Source: Anaerobacillus isosaccharinicus (GTDB taxonomy: Bacteria; Bacillota; Bacilli; Bacillales; Anaerobacillaceae). Taken from it: a stretch of 64,000 bases of DNA. The number at the start of each line of letters is the position of its first letter. Positions within the stretch are counted from its first letter, which is position 1. This document shows, one piece after another, positions 8,450 to 16,238 of this stretch. The DNA lies in assembly GCF_001866075.3 (NCBI RefSeq), contig NZ_CP063356.1, positions 558,001 to 622,000 of the forward strand. Direction: 5' to 3'. The position numbers and the translations under genes were made by a program. The notes beneath the pieces are model-generated. The model saw nothing but the letters and a program-made list of their open reading frames with translations. It had not been told where the DNA came from and did not search any database.

Positions 8450-8828
8450 AGTTAGATTTTGTGAATCATTTACTAGAAGTTGAAATGACGATTTCCTACA
8501 AAGGAAAAAAGAAAACAATAGATAAGCTTGTTATTGATACCGGTGCATCTCATACTCTTATTTCATCTGATATTGTTGATGAGATAGGCATATACTTTGA
8601 GAATGGGGATCCTTTGTAAGCTCTTATGGAATTGGCGGTGAGGAGTATTCTTTCCGTAAACCAGTTGATTTTATCAAGTTGGGTAATTATCAAATTCAAG
8701 ATATGAAATTAGACTTTGGTAATTTAGATGATTGGGGCATCAATGGACTAATAGGACTCGATATTTTAATGGGTGGGAAGTTTATTATTGATTTAGAAAA
8801 ATTGGAATTAGTTCAAAGATATGAATAA
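8446..8828 (+). pseudogene. Retropepsin-like aspartic protease, frameshifted
   Basis: The first frame encodes MKLDFVNHLLEVEM and then LVIDTGASHTLIS, the D-T-G-A active-site loop of single-domain aspartic proteases, and stops at 8617-8619. The reading continues in the next frame as VSSYGIGGEEYSFRKPVDF and NGLIGLDIL, the second conserved hydrophobic-G loop, to a stop at 8826-8828. Restoring one T in the TTT run near 8614 repairs it to about 127 residues. The start overlaps the stop of the preceding gene. Confidence 0.8.
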
Positions 8829-8877
8829 ACCATTAAACATCATGGCTCGGGATAATTGCTATGATGTTTAATGGTTT
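8827..8877. terminator. 17-bp perfect inverted repeat after the protease gene
   Basis: Arms at 8827-8843 (AAACCATTAAACATCAT) and 8861-8877 are perfect reverse complements around a 17-base loop. It begins at the stop codon of the protease gene. The stem is AT-rich with short A and T runs on both sides, so it can act as a bidirectional terminator. Confidence 0.6.
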
Positions 8878-9302
8878 AAAAATATGATCCTTGTGAAGAA
8901 GTGCACTTAAACAAACGAAGAGCGTATGTTCAAGAAGAAAGACGAAAACAACAGATCCATTTGCTGCGTAGTACAACGATACTATTCACTAAAATAATTA
9001 CCCACAATTGTTTCGATAGAGTAAACCGAAAGCCTATCTCACGGTATAAGAGGATTAGGCTTTTCACTTCAAAACTGTGGATGTTCTTCTATTGGTAAAC
9101 ACGTTGACAGTGAGTGGTAAATTTCGTGGCAACTGCTGGTAAAAAACATGGCACGTCTGGTACATTCTTGTGGCTGTAATCATCCTACACATACAAATTA
9201 ATATTATCAATACATTCAAGAATATGAATTATATAAATTCGATCTGTTTCATATTTCAATTGCCTCGCTTAGAACCTGTTGGAGGATTTCTTCGTGAATA
9301 AA
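8878..9302. other. Non-coding stretch between the small-gene array and the yhbH fragment
   Basis: This stretch holds the last repeat copy (8904-8928) and a hairpin with arms AAGCCTA (9030-9036) and TAGGCTT (9056-9062). No convincing gene is present. The ORF at 8901-9098 starts inside the repeat and has low-complexity, basic composition without a ribosome site, and I treat it as spurious. Confidence 0.5.
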
Positions 9303-9344
9303 AAAATCCTTACTGCTAAAATTCTCCTGGCAGTAAGGATTTTC
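9303..9344 (-). terminator. Terminator of the older yhbH 3' end
   Basis: Arms AATCCTTACTG (9305-9315) and CAGTAAGGATT (9331-9341) form a stem. Read on the minus strand it is followed by a run of T, as expected just after the yhbH stop codon. A diverged version with the same stem core follows the second yhbH end at 20133-20170, supporting common ancestry of the two gene ends. Confidence 0.75.
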
Positions 9345-9350
9345 ATTTTA

Positions 9351-9494
9351 TTACACCAACGTTCCTTCTTCCTTCTTAAAGAAACTCTTCAACGCACGAT
9401 ACACGTCGCTTTTTTCTTTAAGAATATAGTGGCGGAAGCGTTCATCACTGATGTTTTTATAGGCATTCATGAGTGTACTATGGCGGTTGTATTG
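9351..9494 (-). pseudogene. yhbH: yhbH 3' end, copy 1 (displaced)
   Basis: Read on the minus strand from the core at 9493-9494, 48 codons encode [20 protein letters not shown] and continue to KKEEGTLV and a TAA. This is the C-terminus of the DUF444 sporulation protein YhbH, whose N-terminal 341 codons are at 44379-45401. It differs from copy 2 (20179-20322) at about 20 of 144 bases counted by eye and 4 residues. It has no start or upstream coding sequence. I infer it is the older chromosomal end, displaced when the metabolic island inserted. Confidence 0.85.
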
Positions 9495-9506
9495 GTATAA
9501 TTGTCC
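9482..9506. other. Attachment site, left end of the metabolic island
   Basis: The yhbH half-site (GGCGGTTGTAT, 9482-9492) abuts a TG core (9493-9494) and the arm GTATAATTGTCC (9495-9506). The arm resembles the two arms of the defence element, GTATGATTAGCC (20323-20334) and, on the minus strand, GTATGGTTAGCC (44376-44365). The same recombinase family probably recognised all of them. Confidence 0.7.
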
Positions 9507-9660
9507 AGCATATACCCGTGAAAATTATTAGTACTACCAAGGGTATGAGGACTTATAAATTCCTGAATAGTTGTATAGAAAAGCTGTAGGCAGCTTCATT
9601 TATAAAAAGAATACTGATGTACCTTGCTTTGTTATTAACTTTTCAAAAAATACTAAATTG

Positions 9661-9702
9661 AAAAACCCACAACAAAGTTCACACTTAGATTGTAGGTTTT
9701 TT
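9661..9702 (-). terminator. Terminator of the catabolic operon
   Basis: Arms AAAAACCCACAA (9661-9672) and TTGTAGGTTTTTT (9690-9702) pair with one mismatch. On the minus strand the right arm comes first and the T-rich tail follows the left arm, so it ends the operon transcript after the hydroxyacid dehydrogenase gene. Confidence 0.7.
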
Positions 9703-9737
9703 GGTTTACAGATGTCTCGATGAAGAATTATTCCTTC

Positions 9738-10712
9738 TTAGCGATTGACAACATTTGTTGGATTGCCATCTAAAAACATTCTTACGTTTTCAACTGCTGT
9801 ATTAAATAATCTCTGTCTCGCCTCTTTTGTAGCCCATGAAATATGAGGAGTGATAATGCAATTTTTCGCATCAAGTAAAGGATTATTTTCTTTAATCGGT
9901 TCACTTGAAACTACATCAAGTGCTGCCCCGCCAACTTTATTATTATTTAATGCATTTGCCAGATCTTCTTCATTAATTAATGATCCTCTTGAATTGTTAA
10001 TAATAATAACTCCGTCTTTCATTATACTGATGCTGTCTTTATTAATCATTTCTTTATTTTCTTCTGTTAAAGGACAATGCAATGAGATAACATCTGAATT
10101 AGTATACAATTCATCAAGGTCAACATATTTCATATTCTCAGATTCAAGACCCTCAATTTTGTAATGATCGTAAGCTAATACTTTCATCCCTAAAGCTTGA
10201 GCGATTCTTCCAGTTGATTGACCGATACGGCCATATCCAACAATACCCATGGTTTTACCGGAAAGTTCAATCAATGGGAAATTCCAATAACACCAATCAT
10301 CGTTATTCGTCCAATTTCCCTGTTTAACTGAATCACTATGACTTCCAACATGATGGCAAATTTCAAGGAGCAATGCAATAGCCATTTGTGATACTGTATC
10401 TGTCCCATAAGAAGGAATATTACTTACTACAATATTTTTTTCTTTTGCAGCTTTTATATCCACAACATCAAATCCAGTAGAAAGCATTCCAATATACTTC
10501 AAATTAGGAAGTTCATTTATAACTTCTTCTGGAATTGGTGTTTTGTTCGTTAGAATTATATCTGCACCCTTAGTTCGGTCTAACACCAAAGGAACCTCAT
10601 CCAAAGAATAAGTTGTACGATCATAAATTGTCACGTCAACCAATTCTTTTAATGGTGCCCACTCTAAATCGCCTGGATTTAATGTGTATCCATCTAACAC
10701 TACTGCTTTCAA
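9738..10712 (-). CDS. D-2-hydroxyacid dehydrogenase (hydroxypyruvate/glyoxylate reductase type)
   Basis: A 324-residue NAD(P)-dependent reductase. The dinucleotide fold motif GYGRIGQSTGRIAQALG lies near 150-166, and the catalytic Arg, Glu and His are in NNSRG, SSEP and TPHIS. The TTG at 10712 is preferred because GGGAGG lies 9 bases upstream and relatives start at KAVVLDGYTLNPGD; an ATG at 10733 has no ribosome site and the ATG at 10721 abuts the GGGAGG. Last gene of the operon. With a glycerate kinase in the same operon, reduction of hydroxypyruvate to glycerate is the likely reaction, glyoxylate the alternative. Confidence 0.85.
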   Translation of the reverse strand: MKAVVLDGYTLNPGDLEWAPLKELVDVTIYDRTTYSLDEVPLVLDRTKGADIILTNKTPIPEEVINELPNLKYIGMLSTGFDVVDIKAAKEKNIVVSNIPSYGTDTVSQMAIALLLEICHHVGSHSDSVKQGNWTNNDDWCYWNFPLIELSGKTMGIVGYGRIGQSTGRIAQALGMKVLAYDHYKIEGLESENMKYVDLDELYTNSDVISLHCPLTEENKEMINKDSISIMKDGVIIINNSRGSLINEEDLANALNNNKVGGAALDVVSSEPIKENNPLLDAKNCIITPHISWATKEARQRLFNTAVENVRMFLDGNPTNVVNR

Positions 10713-10796
10713 AGTTTTCATCCTCCCATACAATTAATATTTTACTTTAGCCTTTATATCCATTTTCAATTGAGTTATTTGAAGAATTATCTTTTA

Positions 10797-12197
10797 TTAA
10801 AATACGTTTTTGTCAATCATTACATCTCCAAATAGTTCCTCGTCCGTTGGAACCTTAAAATCTTTTATCTCTCTAGCTACCCAAGTTGTGTTAATATAAT
10901 GTTTATATGTGATGTTTTCAGAAGTAATATTACCACCCCACGAACCACAACCCAGATTAATAGTAAAAGGCATGCCATTATTCCAATTTCCTGCATTCGA
11001 TTTTCCAACTGGCATTCTTACTGCAACTCGGCTAGTTTTTGTTTCAAGTGCGTATTTTAGAATTCGGTCCTCATCATTACTATGAATACCGCAAGAGTGT
11101 CCTGCTCCACTATATGCTTGAATGTTATTTACTAATTCTATGGCATTGTCAAAAGTATCATATTTATATAATGTAACGACTACAGATAGTTTCTCGCCAG
11201 AGAATGGAAACTCAGGACCTATTCCACTTTCTTCTACAAGTAACCAAGTTTTATCTGCTGGTATCTCAAATCCTGCTTTTTCTGCTATAATTGTTGCTGG
11301 CTTTATAATTACTTCTGGATTTAAATAACCATCTTTCCATAATACTGCTTGTAATTTTTTCTTTTCTTCTTCATTACAAAGATAAGCTCCTGCAGTAATC
11401 ATTTCTTCTACTACTTCACCATAAATCACTTCCTGAATGACAGCGGCATTTTCTGTTGAACAACCACTAGCCAAATCATTAACTTGTGCTTCCATGATAT
11501 TATTTGCGGCAGACTTGAAGTCAGCTGTTTCATCAATTACTACTACAACGTTACCCGCACCAACTCCATATGCTGGAGTACCAGATGAATATGCTGCCTT
11601 TACCATGCCTGCTCCACCTGTTGCAACAACAAGGTCACACTGCTTCATTAATTCATTTGTTTTATCAAGGGAAGGCTCTTCAACACAAAGGAGCAAGTCT
11701 TCTGGAACACCCAATCGCTTAAATAATTCTCTAATCTCATTTACCACTTTTATTGTTGTTTTCTTTGCCCTTGGGTGAGGTGCACAAATCATTGCATTTC
11801 TACCCATAATAGCATTCATCATACCAATGAAAACAACACCTTCTGGTACTGTCATAGGAACAAGGGATGCAACAACCCCTATAGGTTTACCGATTTTAAC
11901 CAAGTGTTTTTCGTGATCTTCCTCAATTACCCCAACAGTTTTGGCATCTTTAATGTCCCGCATTATTCCTCGAGCACGTGCCTGTGTTCTATTAATTTTA
12001 CTTTGTTTATCTCCTAATTTAGTTTCCTCATAGATATAATCAGCCCAATCAGCAGCTTTATTAACTGCAAACCAACCGATACTCGCTGCAATACGTCTAA
12101 CCTCTTCTTGGCTATACTTGTCTGCTATTTTCTGTGCAGCTTTTGCCTTTTCTACTAAAGTGGTAATACCATTTAAATCAGTTGTTACACTTGTCAT
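10797..12197 (-). CDS. CoA-acylating aldehyde dehydrogenase
   Basis: A 466-residue protein of the EutE/SucD/SauS group of aldehyde dehydrogenases, which oxidise an aldehyde to an acyl-CoA with NAD(P). Visible motifs are PMTVPEGVVFIGMMNAIMGRN, VVATGGAGMVKAAYSSGTPA (near 194-213), the catalytic cysteine in LASGCSTENAAVI (near 242-254) and the C-terminal LGCGSWGGN. GGAGG precedes the ATG. Operon position next to an alcohol dehydrogenase and a CoA-ester lyase suggests it converts the dehydrogenase product to the CoA ester cut by the lyase. Substrate specificity (succinate semialdehyde, sulfoacetaldehyde or a hydroxylated acid semialdehyde) cannot be read directly. Confidence 0.85.
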   Translation of the reverse strand: MTSVTTDLNGITTLVEKAKAAQKIADKYSQEEVRRIAASIGWFAVNKAADWADYIYEETKLGDKQSKINRTQARARGIMRDIKDAKTVGVIEEDHEKHLVKIGKPIGVVASLVPMTVPEGVVFIGMMNAIMGRNAMICAPHPRAKKTTIKVVNEIRELFKRLGVPEDLLLCVEEPSLDKTNELMKQCDLVVATGGAGMVKAAYSSGTPAYGVGAGNVVVVIDETADFKSAANNIMEAQVNDLASGCSTENAAVIQEVIYGEVVEEMITAGAYLCNEEEKKKLQAVLWKDGYLNPEVIIKPATIIAEKAGFEIPADKTWLLVEESGIGPEFPFSGEKLSVVVTLYKYDTFDNAIELVNNIQAYSGAGHSCGIHSNDEDRILKYALETKTSRVAVRMPVGKSNAGNWNNGMPFTINLGCGSWGGNITSENITYKHYINTTWVAREIKDFKVPTDEELFGDVMIDKNVF

Positions 12198-12241
12198 ATT
12201 AGAAACCTCCGTTAAATTATTAAAAAAATGTATTCTCTGAT

Positions 12242-13120
12242 TTATAGACTTGAAATTTGATCTGCTTTTTCTACAAGTTTTCTAGCTCTATCAGCAATGG
12301 GATTATCAATCATTTTCCCCTCAAACATACAGACACCCTTACCATTTTTAACTGCTTCATCAAAAGAATGTATTAGTTGCCTTGCATTTTCAACATCCTC
12401 CAATTTTGGAGTGAAAATGTCATTTACTATTTCAATCTGGCTAGGGTGTATGCATGTTTTACCAGTAAATCCTATATTTTTCGCATTCAAAATATCTTTA
12501 CTCAAACCATCATTATCATCAATATCTGTATATGGAGTATCAAGAATATCAATCTTACAAGCATTTCCAGCTTGAGCTATAACATTTCTTGCATATTCGA
12601 TTTCTTTTCCTTCATTTGTTCTCTTAATACCAAGTTCTTTCGTCAAATCTTCAGCACCAAACTGTACAGCGGAGATTCTATCAGAACTTGTTAAGATGTT
12701 ATAAGCATGAACAATACTATAACTAGTTTCAAGTAAAGGAATAATGCTGATTTCAAAATCCTCTATGTCGTAACGTTTTTCCGTTGACTTCAGCAATATA
12801 TCTGCAATGTGAAGAGATTCTTCGTCTGCTTTAGGAACAATGATGGCATTTGGTAACTCTTCTACTATTGATTCAAGGTCTAAAATGCCAGTTTTTGTTT
12901 TTATATCATTTATTCTTACAATTACTTCTTTATTTTTTTCTTTGAATTTTGCTATTGAATTTTTGACGTTTGCTCTTGCTAAGTTCTTTTCTGTAAGACT
13001 AACTGCGTCTTCTAAATCTAGAATTATGCTGTCAGCAATTAAACCAAGGGATTTTGTTATCATTTTTTCTGAATTACCTGGTACGTATAATAACGATCTT
13101 CTAATAGACTTATAATTCAA
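12242..13120 (-). CDS. CitE-like CoA-ester lyase (malyl/citramalyl-CoA lyase family)
   Basis: A 292-residue TIM-barrel protein of the HpcH/HpaI-CitE family. RRSLLYVPGN (residues 7-16), LDLEDAVS (35-42), the metal-site region IPLLETSYSI, QFGAEDLTKELG and GKTCIHPSQI are all in order. These enzymes split 3-hydroxyacyl-CoAs into acetyl-CoA and a 2-oxoacid. It lacks the neighbours of a citrate lyase (no citC, citD, citF), so it should act on a preformed CoA thioester, consistent with the acylating dehydrogenase next to it. TTG start after AGGTGGTG. Confidence 0.85.
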   Translation of the reverse strand: MNYKSIRRSLLYVPGNSEKMITKSLGLIADSIILDLEDAVSLTEKNLARANVKNSIAKFKEKNKEVIVRINDIKTKTGILDLESIVEELPNAIIVPKADEESLHIADILLKSTEKRYDIEDFEISIIPLLETSYSIVHAYNILTSSDRISAVQFGAEDLTKELGIKRTNEGKEIEYARNVIAQAGNACKIDILDTPYTDIDDNDGLSKDILNAKNIGFTGKTCIHPSQIEIVNDIFTPKLEDVENARQLIHSFDEAVKNGKGVCMFEGKMIDNPIADRARKLVEKADQISSL

Positions 13121-13143
13121 TTATTTCACCACCTATTTTGAAA

Positions 13144-14241
13144 CTACTCTTCTTTATTAGGCTCAATGATAGCTCTAGTAACTTCTTTGGTAGCCGCTTT
13201 ATGCAATGCTAACTGAGATTCATTTAAGCTATATGTCCGATCTGTTAAGCTATTAAATGGATACTTATCATTATATTTCTCAAGGAACTGTAATGTTTTA
13301 TGCAAGTACCATGGTTGATAACGAAGTATCCCTTTTACTGTAAGGCATTTGCGGGTAATTAAACCAGGTAAAATGGAAACACTTTGACTCTCATCAATAC
13401 TTACATTACCAAGTTCAAGAATTGTTCCGCCTATTTTGGCAATACGAACAGCTTCATCAAATGCAGCAGGTACTCCAGCTACATCTAGTACAAAATCTGC
13501 ACCTTTACCATTCGTTAAACGCTTTATCTCTTCAATGCGTTTTTCAACTGTATCCATTTCTCTCATATCAATTACATGATTAGCACCAAATTTCTTAGCA
13601 TCTACAAGCCTTGAACCCACACTATCAATAACAATTACGTTCGCACCCATCGTGTTTGAAATAGCAGCTGCAAATAATCCTAATCCACCTGCTCCTTGAA
13701 TAACAATAGTGTCATTTATCTTAAGACCAGAAATGTCCATAGCATAAACCATCTGTGAAATACCACAATTTGCTCCGGCTGCAACATTATCTGGAACATT
13801 ATCTGGAACTTTGTAAAAATATTGATTAGAGTGCACAACATAATGTGTAGCAAATCCACCAGTAAAATGTGGGTATTTTTCCGCAAGTTGCCCCTGGTAA
13901 TCACTACCATGAGTACAAATATTAAAATGCCCATTTAAACAAGCTTCACACTTTTGGCAAGTAAGATAGTAAACAGGAACAATTCGATCACCTAGATTAA
14001 CTTCTTCGCCAGCATAGTCAGTAACTACACCCTCCCCAAGATCTGTTATTCTTCCAACCATTTCGTGACCTAGAACATGGTTTTTAAATAGATGTTTGCC
14101 TTCCCACATATGAACGTCGGAACCACATATATTACTTTTAATTACTTCCATTATTACTGAACCTTTTTCTGCTTTTGGAACCTCATATTCTTTGATTTCG
14201 ATCTCTCGAACACCTGTCATTGCTGCTACTTTACCTTTCAT
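13144..14241 (-). CDS. Zinc-dependent alcohol dehydrogenase (MDR family)
   Basis: A 365-residue medium-chain dehydrogenase. The catalytic zinc site is seen in NICGSDVH and GHEMVGR. The structural zinc site is the four-cysteine block CQKCEACLNGHFNIC (near 95-109). The NAD(P) motif is QGAGGLGLF (near 183-191), followed by VIDSVGSRLVDAKKFGANHV. GGGAGGAAACGT precedes the ATG. In the operon it sits between the transporter and the CoA-ester enzymes, so it probably oxidises a primary hydroxyl of the imported acid to an aldehyde. Confidence 0.88.
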   Translation of the reverse strand: MKGKVAAMTGVREIEIKEYEVPKAEKGSVIMEVIKSNICGSDVHMWEGKHLFKNHVLGHEMVGRITDLGEGVVTDYAGEEVNLGDRIVPVYYLTCQKCEACLNGHFNICTHGSDYQGQLAEKYPHFTGGFATHYVVHSNQYFYKVPDNVPDNVAAGANCGISQMVYAMDISGLKINDTIVIQGAGGLGLFAAAISNTMGANVIVIDSVGSRLVDAKKFGANHVIDMREMDTVEKRIEEIKRLTNGKGADFVLDVAGVPAAFDEAVRIAKIGGTILELGNVSIDESQSVSILPGLITRKCLTVKGILRYQPWYLHKTLQFLEKYNDKYPFNSLTDRTYSLNESQLALHKAATKEVTRAIIEPNKEE

Positions 14242-14303
14242 TACGTTTCCTCCCTATTCGTATTAAACTTCTCAATTATAAATTTAATTTAATTTATTTT
14301 ATT

Positions 14304-15593
14304 TTATTGCCACCATATAGAAATTGCTGGGAAATAAGTAATAATTAATAACCCTATTATCGATGGTATTAAAAATCTTAAAATGTGTGGCCACATCTCT
14401 ACTAATGAAGATTTGTTAATCCTTGCAGAGACAAAGATATTTGCCGCCATTGGTGGTGTAATTAACCCTATTTGAATATTCGTTACAAGTATTATCCCGA
14501 AATGAAATGGGTCAATACCAAAGTTCATTGCTGCAGGATATAACAAAGGTGACATAAGAAGTACTGCAGCATTCGTTTCCATAAACATACCAACTACAAA
14601 TAACAGTAAATTAACAAAAATTAAAAATAAAAGAGGATTCTCAGTTACAGTAGTGGTAAATGTAGCTATTGCTTGTGGTACTTGCATTAAAGTCATAATT
14701 CTATTAAATATACTTGCGAAAGCAATAATACACATGATGGCAACTGAAATAAGCGTAGCTTGATAAAAAATATCAGGAATTTGTTTTAAGCGAACCATTC
14801 TACCAAGTAAAATTACAATCAATGCATAAACTCCCGCAATAGCAGCAGCTTCCGTTGGTGTAGTTATACCTGAATAAATACCACCTAAAATAATAACTGG
14901 AAGTATGGTTGCTGGGAGTGATTTCCACATTAATACATGGGCATTTTTGAACAATCCCCACTCGAAATTCGATTGCTTTTCATTCGCACCAACACCTTCT
15001 GTATCTAGTACTTTAGGAACACTAAACGCGTGTACAATCATAAAAATAATTGTCATCATTATTCCTGGTACGATTGTAGCTAAGAAAAGTTTGGAGACAG
15101 ATACACCCACAGCTGCTCCATAAACAATTAATGGTATAGATGGTGGTATTAAAACACCTAACAAACCAGAACAGCCTGTTAAAGCAGCAACATAACCTCT
15201 TTTATAACCTTTGTTCATCATTCTTCCGCCAACACTACTACTCATAGCAGCTACCGTAGCAACAGAAGATCCTGTCATGGCACCCAGAAATGCACTTGAT
15301 ATTAACGTTACATGACCTAAGCGCCCTGGTAACCAAGAAAAGAATAATTCAACTACATCCACTAATCTATCAATAAGTTTCCCTCTATTCATTAATTCAC
15401 CAGCTAAAATAAAGAAAGGAATTGCTAAAAGAGGAAAAGAAGCCACAGCATAATATGGAGCTTGTGCCACTATTCCGAGAGGTAAGTTGGACATCCAACC
15501 ACCTAAAAAACCTGAAAGAGCAAAAGTAAATCCAATTGGGACTCCTAATATTAACAAAAATAAAAGTAAGACTATCATTAATGTAAGTATCAT
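14304..15593 (-). CDS. dctM: TRAP transporter large permease (DctM)
   Basis: A 429-residue, very hydrophobic protein with about 12 membrane segments. Family features are GVPIGFTFALSGFLGG near the N-terminus, PFFILAGELMNRGKL, GAMTGSSVATVAAMSS and IPPSIPLIVYG. It forms the cation-driven channel of a TRAP importer with the small permease and binding protein encoded just upstream. AGCGAGGG precedes the ATG. TRAP systems typically import carboxylates such as dicarboxylates and sugar acids. Confidence 0.92.
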   Translation of the reverse strand: MILTLMIVLLLFLLILGVPIGFTFALSGFLGGWMSNLPLGIVAQAPYYAVASFPLLAIPFFILAGELMNRGKLIDRLVDVVELFFSWLPGRLGHVTLISSAFLGAMTGSSVATVAAMSSSVGGRMMNKGYKRGYVAALTGCSGLLGVLIPPSIPLIVYGAAVGVSVSKLFLATIVPGIMMTIIFMIVHAFSVPKVLDTEGVGANEKQSNFEWGLFKNAHVLMWKSLPATILPVIILGGIYSGITTPTEAAAIAGVYALIVILLGRMVRLKQIPDIFYQATLISVAIMCIIAFASIFNRIMTLMQVPQAIATFTTTVTENPLLFLIFVNLLLFVVGMFMETNAAVLLMSPLLYPAAMNFGIDPFHFGIILVTNIQIGLITPPMAANIFVSARINKSSLVEMWPHILRFLIPSIIGLLIITYFPAISIWWQ

Positions 15594-15620
15594 TGCTTCA
15601 ACCCTCGCTTTTCATTTAGA

Positions 15621-16118
15621 TTATTCAGCAACAACACTTTTTCTATTGCTAAATAATTCAAATATGTTCCCTATTGTATGAATCAACATTAGGACTAGCC
15701 CAATAACTAATGCTGAAAATGGAATTGCCATAGGAATCCGTAATGCCATAGTGGCTTCACGGGAATCTATTGAAAAAGCAAGTAATGAGTATCCCATGTT
15801 TAAAATTACAGCAATTATTACTAGCAATGAAATATGCGTTAAAAGTTCAAATACAAATACAATTTTTTTTGATTTAATCAATGTACTTACCTCAATAGTA
15901 ATATGACCCTTCGTGTATACCAGCAATCCAGCCCCAATAAAAGTCATCACTGCAAATGCTACTAAACTAATATCAGTTGTATCAGGTATTCGAAGATTAA
16001 AAAATCTTGTAACTACCTGTAAAAACACTGTAACAAACATGGTAGCCATCATTAGAGTTACAATAACTCGTTCTACCTGAAATAAAATGTTTTCAAACTT
16101 TTTATATAGAGATAACAA
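15621..16118 (-). CDS. dctQ: TRAP transporter small permease (DctQ)
   Basis: A 165-residue protein with four membrane helices; the conserved region RIPDTTDISLVAFAVMTFIG (near 42-61) is typical of the DctQ subunit. It starts with TTG 3 bases after GGAGGAGGATT. Lies between the binding protein and large permease genes, with a 27-base gap to the latter. Confidence 0.9.
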   Translation of the reverse strand: MLSLYKKFENILFQVERVIVTLMMATMFVTVFLQVVTRFFNLRIPDTTDISLVAFAVMTFIGAGLLVYTKGHITIEVSTLIKSKKIVFVFELLTHISLLVIIAVILNMGYSLLAFSIDSREATMALRIPMAIPFSALVIGLVLMLIHTIGNIFELFSNRKSVVAE

Positions 16119-16166
16119 CTAAATCCTCCTCCCCTATACAAAGCTTAAATCCTAATAATTATTTTC

Positions 16167-16213
16167 CCTTCGATAGAAATGAGGCTGCTTTTAAACTACA
16201 TTTCTATCGAAGG
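16167..16213 (-). promoter_or_regulatory. 15-bp stem-loop between dctP and dctQ
   Basis: CCTTCGATAGAAATG (16167-16181) and its exact reverse complement (16199-16213) flank a 17-base loop in the dctP-dctQ gap. No T-run follows, so it is not a simple terminator. Stem-loops after binding-protein genes commonly stabilise the upstream mRNA so that the binding protein is made in excess; that role is inferred. Confidence 0.6.
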
Positions 16214-16238
16214 CAGTTTCTATAAGATACTATAGTTT

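Larger units (their letters stand above)
3046..8928 (+). repeat. Interspersed short repeat between small genes (about 12 copies)
   Basis: A short motif close to TTAAAGTAACGRGTGC recurs between the small genes at about 3046, 3157, 4325, 4847, 5522, 6274, 6769, 6817, 7434, 7737, 8081 and 8904. A related piece is at 203-214, upstream of the intron. Variants are TTAAACAAACGAGAGC and GTGCTAACGAG. In several cases the stop codon of the gene is part of the motif (4333-4335, 6281-6283, 8088-8090). Copies are often followed by a hairpin. The canonical integron attC core (RYYYAAC with GTTRRRY) is not satisfied and no integron integrase is in the window. All copies are in the same orientation as the genes. 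Confidence 0.7.

Noticed and set aside
3046-8928. Classical integron attC sites
   Set aside because: The repeats lack the RYYYAAC and GTTRRRY cores in paired form and no IntI-type integrase is in the window. Kept only as an integron-like array.
8901-9098. ORF of 65 codons starting GTG CAC TTA AAC
   Set aside because: It begins inside an interspersed repeat copy, has no ribosome site, and its composition is basic and low in complexity.
9279-9500. Plus-strand ORF of 73 codons
   Set aside because: It is antisense to the yhbH 3' end and its terminator, which are supported by homology and reading frame.
12242-13120. Citrate lyase beta subunit
   Set aside because: The partner genes citC, citD, citF and citX are absent, so it is more likely a free-standing CoA-ester lyase.
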